DNA of 31,087 bases from Clostridiales bacterium UBA1390 (GTDB taxonomy: Bacteria > Bacillota > Clostridia > Lachnospirales > Bianqueaceae): NCBI GenBank assembly GCA_002305315.1, contig DBQQ01000043.1:1-31087 (forward strand), written 5' to 3'. Every line of letters starts with the position of its first letter. The first letter of the stretch is position 1. Of this stretch, positions 24,533-31,087 are shown one piece after another. The position numbers and the translations under genes are program-made. The notes under the pieces are model-generated. The model was not told the DNA's origin. It did not search any database and was given only the letters and a program-made list of their open reading frames with translations.

Positions 24533-25453
24533 ATGGAAAACGATGTGAAATCCATGCTGCAGGAAGTGATTGAGCGGCCGGAACTTCCAGAGAATGCAGC
24601 CTATAATATTCGCGCCGATGGCAAAGCGGCAGCGCGAAGAAATACGAAGAATATTCAGATCATTGCTAAGAAAGATAAGCCGGGTATTGATATTCATGTG
24701 GCAAGCGAGGCGCAGAAGGAGGAAGTTTTTATTCCGGCGCTGGTGACACACAGTGGATTTACAGATCTGGTGTATAATGATTTTTATATTGAACCGGGAG
24801 CGGATGTTACCATTGTCGCAGGATGTTCTGTATGTTCGAATGGGTGCGACGCTTCTGAACACCACGGAATCCATCGCTTCTTCTTAGGAGAAAATTCACA
24901 TGTGCTGTACTTGGAGAAACATGTGGGTACAGGAGAAGGAACTGGGGAGAGAATCATTAATCCGGAAACGGAAGTGTATGGAGACCCGGGAAGTTTTATG
25001 GAGATAGAAACCACGCAGATTCGAGGTGTTGATTCTACCAACAGGGTCTCTAAGGCGGTGATGAAGGAGAACGCTCGGATTGAGATTCGGGAAAAAATAC
25101 TGACACATGGAAAACAATATGCCAGAACGGAGTTTTCTGTGGATCTGGATGGGGAAGGCTCCAGTGCGCGGTTGATTTCGAGATCCGTCGCCACGGAACA
25201 GTCGAGTCAGCTTTTCGTATCGAATATGAATGGAAACGCAGATTGCGCAGGACATTCAGAATGTGACGCTATTATTATGGATAGCGCTAAAGTCAGCGCA
25301 CAGCCGGAAATTCATGCAGAGCATCTGGATGCAAAGCTGATTCATGAAGCTTCGATTGGCAGAATCGCGGGAGATCAGCTGATGAAGCTGATGAGCCTGG
25401 GATTAACAGAGAAGGAAGCGGAAGAATGGATTATCCGCGGCTTTTTAAAGTAA
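24533..25453 (+). CDS. sufB: Short SufB/SufD-type Fe-S scaffold (SmsB-like)
   Basis: 306 residues, much shorter than E. coli SufB (495) or SufD (423). The beta-helix core and the C-terminus are kept: GHSECDAIIM, IHEASIGRI and DQLMKLMSLGLTEKEAEEWI. Cys244 and Glu272 fall where the SufB cluster-building Cys and Glu are expected. An unusual cluster, C98-SV-C101-SNG-C105 followed by His110, His111 and His114, could bind metal. AGGAGG is 6 bases before ATG 24533. With SufC alone it matches the minimal SUF (SMS) type known from methanogens and some anaerobic bacteria; no sufS, sufU or sufD is present in the window. Confidence 0.88.
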   Translation: MENDVKSMLQEVIERPELPENAAYNIRADGKAAARRNTKNIQIIAKKDKPGIDIHVASEAQKEEVFIPALVTHSGFTDLVYNDFYIEPGADVTIVAGCSVCSNGCDASEHHGIHRFFLGENSHVLYLEKHVGTGEGTGERIINPETEVYGDPGSFMEIETTQIRGVDSTNRVSKAVMKENARIEIREKILTHGKQYARTEFSVDLDGEGSSARLISRSVATEQSSQLFVSNMNGNADCAGHSECDAIIMDSAKVSAQPEIHAEHLDAKLIHEASIGRIAGDQLMKLMSLGLTEKEAEEWIIRGFLK

Positions 25454-25487
25454 TAAAAATATAAATAGAAAAGGAAACAAAAGAGAG

Positions 25488-26900
25488 ATGACAGGAGTAA
25501 TATCCAAATTCTTTTCCTGTGAAAATCTGCTAAAGGAAAAGGATAGACTGGGGGACATACCGAGCGATCGGGAAGGATATGGGTTGGCCATAAGTATGGC
25601 ATGGCCTTCCATTATTGAATCCGTTTTGCTGGCCTTGGTGACGTTAATTGATACATTGATGGTCAGCGGATTAGGAGAAGAAGCGGTTGCGGCGGTCGGA
25701 ATTACCGGGCAGCCTCGATTGATTGTGTTGGCGCTCATTTTTTCGCTGAACATTGGTGTTACGGCGGTAGTAGCAAGACGAAAAGGACAGCAGGATCGGG
25801 AAGGCGCCAATCGCTGCATGAAACAGTGCATGATTATATGCGGTGTGATTTCGATCACACTGGCGGTTTTGTGCAGTATTTTTACGGAGCCGCTGCTCCG
25901 TTTCGCAGGGGCGCAGGATGATTATATGGCAGATGCATGCGCCTATTTTCGGATTCTTATGCTGGGAATCTTCTTCAACGCCATGAGTTTGACAATCAAT
26001 GCGGCGCAACGGGGAGCCGGAAACACGAAGATCTCCATGCGAAGCAATCTGACGGCTAATCTGGTCAATATAGTGTTTAACTATTTTCTGATCAACGGAC
26101 ACTGGTTTTTTCCCAAATGGGGCGTGGCAGGAGCCGCGACGGCAACCAGCATTGGATATGCAGTTGCCTTTGGAATGTCTTTGGCTTCGATTTGGAGAAG
26201 AAGAGACGATGCCTTTTTGAGTATTTTCTCAAAAGTTAGCTGGAAATTAGAGATGGGAACTCTGCGTTCCGTCTTTAAGGTATCATCTAGTGCGGTGGTA
26301 GAACAGTTCTTCATGAGAGTCGGTTTTTTCCTGTATGCGAAAATTGTAGCAGGGCTGGGCACGGTGGATTTTGCGACACACCAAGTCTGTATGAATATCA
26401 TGAATATCTCTTTTGGTTTCGGAGACGGTTTTAATGTGGCGTCTTCATCGCTGGTGGGGCAATCTCTCGGCGCGAAACGGCCGGATCTCGCAAGATTGTA
26501 TGCCAGTATCAATCAGAGGATGGCTGTCATATGTTCTACCATACTCGCGGTGATTCTAATTGTATTTCGTTATCCTTTGGTCTCTCTTTTCTCTGATGAG
26601 GCGCAGGTCATTGCGCGAGGGGGGATTCTGCTGATCATGATCGCCTGTGTGACGCATGCGCAAACATCCCAAGTGATCATATCGGGAAGCCTGAGAGGCG
26701 CGGGAGATACCAAGTTTGTGGCAATCTGTTCAATGATCAGCATTGCTTTTGTGCGTCCTACTCTATCTTGGCTGTTAGCTTATCCTGTCGGATGGGGCCT
26801 GATCGGAGCTTGGATCGCAATTTTGGTCGATCAGTACATGAGACTTGTTTTCTTTTTCATGCGCTTTAAGAGTGGCGCATGGACGAAGATCGAATTATAG
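25488..26900 (+). CDS. MATE-family efflux transporter
   Basis: Cation-coupled multidrug or metabolite exporter, 470 residues with about twelve hydrophobic segments in two similar halves. Family features: PSIIESVLLALVTLIDTLMV at the first segment with the conserved Asp, GAGNTKISM after the first half-bundle and its counterpart GAGDTKFVA in the second half, and QVCMNIMNISFGFGDGFNVA. A hydrophilic N-terminus of about 35 residues precedes the first segment; the ribosome-binding site for ATG 25488 (AAGGAAAC, 25471-25478) is rather distant, so a later start near residue 37 is an alternative. It begins 34 bases after sufB. Substrate unknown. Confidence 0.9.
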   Translation: MTGVISKFFSCENLLKEKDRLGDIPSDREGYGLAISMAWPSIIESVLLALVTLIDTLMVSGLGEEAVAAVGITGQPRLIVLALIFSLNIGVTAVVARRKGQQDREGANRCMKQCMIICGVISITLAVLCSIFTEPLLRFAGAQDDYMADACAYFRILMLGIFFNAMSLTINAAQRGAGNTKISMRSNLTANLVNIVFNYFLINGHWFFPKWGVAGAATATSIGYAVAFGMSLASIWRRRDDAFLSIFSKVSWKLEMGTLRSVFKVSSSAVVEQFFMRVGFFLYAKIVAGLGTVDFATHQVCMNIMNISFGFGDGFNVASSSLVGQSLGAKRPDLARLYASINQRMAVICSTILAVILIVFRYPLVSLFSDEAQVIARGGILLIMIACVTHAQTSQVIISGSLRGAGDTKFVAICSMISIAFVRPTLSWLLAYPVGWGLIGAWIAILVDQYMRLVFFFMRFKSGAWTKIEL

Positions 26901-26931
26901 AATGTGATATATGACAAAGGAGGAAAAAAGA

Positions 26932-28266
26932 ATGCAGGCATCGATTACTATCAGTCAGTTAGAACAGTTTCGCAAGGACTTTGCGGCCAATAAGGCGTAT
27001 GGCGTGGCCATGCGTGCTGTCGTTTCTGCGGGTGTGAATAAGGTGGCAATTAACCATGAATCCTTTCGTAAGGATCGTCATGAATATTCAATTCAGCTGA
27101 AAGACGGAGAGATCACCAATCAGAAGCAGAGCGGCCGATGCTGGATGTTTGCGGCGCTCAATACCATGCGTTTTCAGGTCATGAAGAATCTGAATCTGGA
27201 GACGTTTGAGCTTTCTCAGAGCTATCCGCTGTTCTATGACAAGCTGGAAAAGTCCAATTATTTTCTGGAAAGTATTCTGGAAACATTGGATGAACCTACG
27301 AATGGTCGTCTGATTGCCTATCTGCTGTCGGCACCCTTAAACGATGGGGGACAGTGGGATATGTTCTGCAGCCTGGTGGAGAAGTATGGTGTAGTGCCCA
27401 AGGATGCCATGCCGGAGTCCATTTCCTCGTCCGCTACCAGAGAGATGACGGGATGGATGACCATGAAACTGCGGGAGTACGCTTGTACACTGCGGAAGGC
27501 TTATCAGAATGGCGCATCTATGGAAGAACTGCGGGCGCAAAAGGATGAGATGATGAGCACGATTTACCGGATGCTCTGCATATGTTTAGGAGAGCCTCCG
27601 CTGCAGTTTGATTTCGAGGTGCGGGATAAGGACGAGCAGTTTATCCGTTCCGCGGGGATCACCCCGCAGGAATTCTATGCGAAATATGTCCGTCTGCATC
27701 TTTCGGATTATGTGAGCGTAATCAATGCGCCGACACAGGATAAGCCGTATGGTCATTCTTATACGGTGAAGTTCCTGGGCAATGTGAAGGATGGCCGCCC
27801 GGTTCGCTATCTGAACGTACCCATCGATGTTCTAAAGCGAGCGGCGATTGCGCAGATGCAGGACGGTGAGCCGGTATGGTTTGGCTGTGATGTGGGCGCC
27901 TTCTCGATTCGTGATAACGGAATTATGGATCTGGATGTCCTGAAGACGGATGAGCTCTTCGATACCCAGTGGAAGATGGATAAGGCGGAGCGTCTGGACT
28001 ATGGTCAGAGCCTGATGACGCACGCGATGGTTTTGACGGGAGTCAACCTGGACGAAGATGGCAAGCCGCAGCGTTGGAGAGTCGAGAACAGTTGGGGCAA
28101 GGATGCGGGCAAGGACGGATATTACGTGATGAGCGACCGCTGGTTTGATGAGTATACCTATCAAGTCGTAGTTAATCGCAAGTATCTGACAGAGGAAGAG
28201 CTGCGTCAGTATGAGAGTGAGCCCATTGCCCTGGAGCCTTGGGATCCTATGGGGTCTCTGGCCTGA
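26932..28266 (+). CDS. pepC: Bleomycin hydrolase/PepC-type cysteine aminopeptidase (C1B)
   Basis: Cytoplasmic aminopeptidase that releases N-terminal residues from peptides; 444 residues, typical. The ATG at 26911 overlaps the ribosome-binding site AAAGGAGG (26916-26923), which lies 8 bases before ATG 26932. Catalytic residues: Cys70 in NQKQSGRCWMFAALN, His364 in SLMTHAMVLTG, Asn386 in VENSWGKDAGKDGYY. C1B enzymes form self-compartmentalised hexamers with the C-terminus reaching the active site. The gene follows the MATE transporter by 31 bases. Confidence 0.95.
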   Translation: MQASITISQLEQFRKDFAANKAYGVAMRAVVSAGVNKVAINHESFRKDRHEYSIQLKDGEITNQKQSGRCWMFAALNTMRFQVMKNLNLETFELSQSYPLFYDKLEKSNYFLESILETLDEPTNGRLIAYLLSAPLNDGGQWDMFCSLVEKYGVVPKDAMPESISSSATREMTGWMTMKLREYACTLRKAYQNGASMEELRAQKDEMMSTIYRMLCICLGEPPLQFDFEVRDKDEQFIRSAGITPQEFYAKYVRLHLSDYVSVINAPTQDKPYGHSYTVKFLGNVKDGRPVRYLNVPIDVLKRAAIAQMQDGEPVWFGCDVGAFSIRDNGIMDLDVLKTDELFDTQWKMDKAERLDYGQSLMTHAMVLTGVNLDEDGKPQRWRVENSWGKDAGKDGYYVMSDRWFDEYTYQVVVNRKYLTEEELRQYESEPIALEPWDPMGSLA

Positions 28267-28324
28267 CCAGATCATGTTAGCACGGCGTCAGTATCGGACA
28301 CGACAGCGGAGAGGGATGGATTCT

Positions 28325-29188
28325 ATGAAAACAATAGGATATTATAATGGGGAATACGGGCCTATTGAAGAGATGAAAGTGCCGATGAATGATCGGGCCG
28401 TTTATTTCGGAGATGGGGTTTATGAAGCAATGCTGGTCAAGAACCGTGTGATCTTTTCCTTAGAGGAGCATTTGGATCGGTTCTGGAGAAGCTTTCAGGC
28501 GCTGCGGATTCCTTTTGCGATGAGCCGGGAGGAACTTACGGCGGAGCTGTATAAGATGGTCGATAAAATGGACATGGATGATCCCATGGTTCTATATTGG
28601 CAGACCAGCCGGGGGACGGCGCCCAGGTCTCATGTTTTTCCGAAAAACGGAAAGGCGAATCTTATGATAACGGTAAAGCCGTTTGCGATGAAGAACATGA
28701 AGACGTTTCGTCACCGATTGCTGACGGTGGAGGATACTCGATTCTTTCATTGCGACATTAAGACGCTCAATCTGGTACCCAATGTGATGGCAGCGCAGGC
28801 CGCAGAAGAGGCGGGATGCACAGAGGCTGTCTTTCATCGGGGTGACAGAGTGACGGAGGGGGCACATAGCAATGTCAGCATCTTGAAGGATGGCGTACTC
28901 AAGACGGCGCCGCTGGACAATCTGATTCTTCCGGGCGTCACGAGAAAACATATTTTGGAATTGGCACCGCTGTGCGGCATTCCTGTTCTCGAGGAACCAT
29001 TCACGCTGGAGGAGTTGATGGATGCGGACGAGGTGCTGGTCACCAGGTCCACGGCACTTTGTTTAAAGGCCGAGACGATTGATGGCAAGCCAATCAAACA
29101 GTCTGCACCGGAGTTGGTACAGCGTTTGCAGGAGGCATATCAGGAGAAGTTTGAGAAGGAGACCCATCCTTCTCTTCGAAAATCATAA
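28325..29188 (+). CDS. dat: D-amino-acid aminotransferase (class IV PLP enzyme)
   Basis: PLP enzyme interconverting D-amino acids and 2-oxo acids (D-Ala + 2-oxoglutarate to pyruvate + D-Glu), 287 residues. GGAGAGGG at 28308-28315 is 9 bases from ATG 28325 and abuts the ATG at 28316, so 28325 is chosen. Lys146 in FHCDIKTLNLVPN binds PLP, at the place of Lys145 in the Bacillus enzyme. RAVYFGDGVYEAM near the N-terminus, VTEGAHSNVSIL and ILPGVTRKHI are also typical. The last motif and the CDIKTLNL context favour D-amino-acid over branched-chain aminotransferase, though 4-amino-4-deoxychorismate lyase relatives share the fold. D-Glu supply for the cell wall would connect it to the window's other wall genes. 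Confidence 0.87.
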   Translation: MKTIGYYNGEYGPIEEMKVPMNDRAVYFGDGVYEAMLVKNRVIFSLEEHLDRFWRSFQALRIPFAMSREELTAELYKMVDKMDMDDPMVLYWQTSRGTAPRSHVFPKNGKANLMITVKPFAMKNMKTFRHRLLTVEDTRFFHCDIKTLNLVPNVMAAQAAEEAGCTEAVFHRGDRVTEGAHSNVSILKDGVLKTAPLDNLILPGVTRKHILELAPLCGIPVLEEPFTLEELMDADEVLVTRSTALCLKAETIDGKPIKQSAPELVQRLQEAYQEKFEKETHPSLRKS

Positions 29189-29207
29189 TGAGTGTGAGGC
29201 AATTATC

Positions 29208-30260
29208 ATGGCACAGTATGAATGGGATCGTAATCAGGTGGAAACGTGGGTAGACCGCATCGTGAGACGGACCATGCGGATGGACATGCCCTGGGATTGG
29301 CCAAGCGGCGTGGCGTATTATGGGATTTGCCGCGCTTATGAGGCGACAGGCAAGAAAGAATATCTGGAACTTCTGAAAGAACGGGTAGACGAACTCATAG
29401 AGTTGGGCCTGCCTTCTCCTTGGACAGTGAATACCTGCGCGATGGGACACTGTCTGATCACTTTGTATGAGCAGACGGGAGATGAGCGGTATTGGGAAAT
29501 TCTAGAGAGCAAGATTCGCTATCTGCAGCAGGATGCGTTGCGTTTCGGCGATTACGTTTTGCAGCATACGGTATCGGCCAAAAATGATTTCCCGGAGCAG
29601 TGCTGGGCGGATACGCTGTTTATGGCAGCCTATCTGATGCTGCGTGTTGGTGTGATCAAAAAGGACGAGGCGTTGATCGATGATGCGCTGAATCAGTACT
29701 ACTGGCATATTCATTATCTGCAGAATATGGATACGGGCCTGTGGTATCATGGGTATAACAACTGTACAAAGGATCATATGTCAGGCTTTTATTGGGGAAG
29801 GGCGAATGCCTGGGCCGCATACACCATGTCACAGGTAGGACGATGCCTGCCGGAATGTTATCTGTATCCGAAATATATGGATGTGGCCGGTTCTCTCAGC
29901 GAACAGCTATCCGCGCTGAAACTCTTACAGACAGAGCATGGGATGTGGAGAACTATTCTGGATGATGACCAGTCTTATGAAGAAATTTCCGCCTCCTGCG
30001 GTATTGCGGCTGCGATGATCATAAAGAAAAATCCGCTGCATACTCGGTATGTGAATCGTTTCCTTCAAGGAATTGGTGAGGAAATCAGCGAGGATGGCCG
30101 TATCTTGCATGTGTCCGGCGGGACAGCTATCATGAAAGACAGGGATGGCTATCGAAACATCTCCAGAGATTGGATTCAAGGATGGGGACAAGGATTAGCC
30201 CTAGCCTGCTTTGCGGCGTTGCTATCTTCGGATGAAACAGCTGCAGATGGCGCGCTATAA
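29208..30260 (+). CDS. GH88/GH105-like unsaturated glucuronyl or rhamnogalacturonyl hydrolase
   Basis: Glycoside hydrolase of the alpha/alpha barrel type that removes unsaturated uronic acid from lyase-generated oligosaccharides, 350 residues. The frame is open from 29079 inside the preceding gene, but GTGTGAGG shortly before ATG 29208 marks the start. YteR-like landmarks: WDWPSGVAYYGICRAYE, CWADTLFMAAYLMLR with the likely catalytic Asp, GLWYHGYN, and FYWGRANAWAAYTM. No signal peptide, so it works on imported oligosaccharide. No lyase or sugar transporter accompanies it in the window, which is unusual for the family. Ends before a strong hairpin. Confidence 0.87.
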   Translation: MAQYEWDRNQVETWVDRIVRRTMRMDMPWDWPSGVAYYGICRAYEATGKKEYLELLKERVDELIELGLPSPWTVNTCAMGHCLITLYEQTGDERYWEILESKIRYLQQDALRFGDYVLQHTVSAKNDFPEQCWADTLFMAAYLMLRVGVIKKDEALIDDALNQYYWHIHYLQNMDTGLWYHGYNNCTKDHMSGFYWGRANAWAAYTMSQVGRCLPECYLYPKYMDVAGSLSEQLSALKLLQTEHGMWRTILDDDQSYEEISASCGIAAAMIIKKNPLHTRYVNRFLQGIGEEISEDGRILHVSGGTAIMKDRDGYRNISRDWIQGWGQGLALACFAALLSSDETAADGAL

Positions 30261-30286
30261 TAAACGGAATATGCAGTACTTCTTTT

Positions 30287-30320
30287 CGCCGACGAGCATT
30301 CCTCGTCGGCGTATCATTTT
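30287..30320 (+). terminator. Hairpin terminator after the sufC-GH105 gene run
   Basis: Perfect 10-bp stem CGCCGACGAG (30287-30296 with 30302-30311), five-base loop, then TATCATTTT. The T-run is interrupted but the stem is G+C-rich. Confidence 0.8.
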
Positions 30321-30339
30321 GAAAGTATCACTTTTTGAT

Positions 30340-31087
30340 TTATACGCAGAATCGTAGGCAGCGTATATTTGCGAGAATATTGATTCCTTTTAGAACTTGC
30401 TTACGCGCAAGTCTGCAGAGATGTGCTATAGGATCGTGAGTTTGCGCGCCGTTTCGTTCCTTTTAGAATTGATTTGTACGCAGTTCCACAGGAATGTGTT
30501 GCAGAATTGTTGTGTTACGTATAATTCTGAGTGCATCTCCGTCCCCGCGAAGTGCGAAATAGAAGAATCTTACAGAATTATACGCATTTCGAAGATTCGC
30601 GAGCTGTCAATCTCGCATCTGTGTACAAATCAGTTTCCTTTAAAACTATTTATACGCAATTCTGCGAGAGACTTTACAGAATTTCATTTTTGCGTATAAT
30701 TCTGAGGGGCATCTCCGTCCCCCGCGAAGCTTAAAATGGAAATGTCTTACAGAATTATACGCAATTCTGCGAAGAGACTTTACAGAATTTCATTTTTGCG
30801 TATAATTCTGAGGGGCATCTCCGTCCCCACAGCGTTTTTTATACGCAGTTTGGAGATTCGCCACCCCTCAAATCCCACATTTGCGTATAAATTAGATCCT
30901 TTTATAACTGATTATACGCAGGTCAGCAGAGATGCACTTCAGAATCGAAAATTGCGTATAATTCCATTCCTTTTGCAACTGATTATACGCAATCCTGCGA
31001 AGACGCGCCACAAAACCACATTTTTGCGTATAAAGTAGAGGACATATCCGTCCCCACGGCACATTTTATACGCAGTTTGAAGATTCG
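30340..31087. repeat. Gene-free array of long-armed palindromes (TTATACGCA / TGCGTATAA)
   Basis: Left arms TTATACGCA and right arms TGCGTATAA alternate. Units: 30401-30451 (degenerate), 30474-30524, 30578-30628 (right arm degenerate), 30650-30699, 30755-30805, 30839-30890, 30912-30961, 30983-31033, and a last left arm at 31066-31074 cut by the edge. A lone left arm sits at 30340. Start-to-start arm offset is always 41-43 bases. Linkers are of two types: a 21-22 base one with consensus TTCCTTTT..AACTGAT, and a longer 32-55 base one beginning TTCTGAG and holding CATCTCCGTCCCC. Interiors fall in families (GNAGATTCG in three, CTGCGAAGA-like in three). No credible coding sequence; ORFs here are by-products of the repeats. 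Confidence 0.9.
30650..30828. repeat. Near-identical tandem copies of one array unit plus long linker
   Basis: The stretches 30650-30722 and 30755-30828 match over about 73 bases with one inserted A (CTGCGAGAGA versus CTGCGAAGAGA). They include the whole palindrome and the TTCTGAGGGG...CCGTCCCC linker start. This is a recent duplication with a 105-base step, while other units of the array have diverged. Confidence 0.88.

Noticed and set aside
30397..31038. Two 100-codon frames in the right-edge array
   Set aside because: They are translations of the repeats (the same RISFLRIILRGISVP peptide recurs), without ribosome-binding sites.
30340..31087. CRISPR array
   Set aside because: Repeats are palindromic units with conserved arms and variable interiors, linkers are similar to each other rather than unique, and no cas gene is present.
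30340..31087. Integron attC array
   Set aside because: Arms lack the RYYYAAC/GTTRRRY core sites, there are no gene cassettes between units and no integrase.

Overview
The window looks like chromosome from a low-to-medium G+C Gram-positive anaerobe, most likely a gut Clostridia (Lachnospiraceae-like). This rests on the T-box leader on valS, strong AGGAGG ribosome-binding sites, tight four-base ATGA overlaps between genes, lysine-type dap genes, a lipoprotein solute-binding protein, a SufC/SufB-only iron-sulfur locus, a PepC-type aminopeptidase and a GH105-like hydrolase. No rRNA, tRNA, phage or insertion-sequence gene is visible. The organism call is an inference from gene content, not from a marker gene.

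Layout. 1-1421: palindromic repeats and a promoter in front of a solitary HipA-like kinase. 1441-7854 (+): a T-box controlled run valS-folC-small ORF-zinc-ribbon/TPR membrane protein-GT8 glycosyltransferase, coupled by overlaps after folC. 7872-10576 (-): pncB (nicotinate phosphoribosyltransferase) coupled to a HAD phosphatase/hotdog thioesterase fusion. 10617-13171 (+): dapA-dapB-YjdF-like membrane protein, ending in a bidirectional terminator. 13184-14812 (-): a queuosine-precursor-type transporter and a short-chain dehydrogenase behind a structured leader (candidate preQ1 riboswitch plus two terminator hairpins). 14821-22701 (-): oppA-oppB-oppC-oppD-oppF, LD-carboxypeptidase and an NlpC/P60 endopeptidase, a layout that fits uptake and cytoplasmic breakdown of murein peptides. 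22743-23593 (-): a signal-less class-A-beta-lactamase-like serine hydrolase with its own promoter. 23667-30260 (+): sufC-sufB-MATE transporter-pepC-D-amino-acid aminotransferase-GH105-like hydrolase, all in the same direction with short gaps. 30312-31087: a gene-free array of long-armed palindromes that runs off the right edge.

How the parts work together. The opp/LD-carboxypeptidase/NlpC-P60 block resembles the Bacillus ykf murein-peptide recycling logic: import a peptide, trim D-Ala from the tetrapeptide, then cut the gamma-D-Glu-diamino-acid bond. The dapAB genes (diaminopimelate synthesis) and a D-amino-acid aminotransferase elsewhere in the window touch the same cell-wall amino-acid economy, though they are separately transcribed. 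Regulation is unusually readable here: seven of the eight promoters called have 17-base spacers (the sufC one has 18), and there are a T-box, a likely riboswitch leader, hairpins placed between oppA/oppB and between oppF/ldcA, a 12-base palindrome in the dapA leader and a long imperfect hairpin in the sufC leader.

The least explained structure is the right-edge array: at least eight units (one more cut by the edge), each about 50 bases with arms TTATACGCA and TGCGTATAA held at a nearly constant 41-43 base offset, joined by two different kinds of linker. A different palindrome family (arms CTAATGAGAAA) sits at the left edge.
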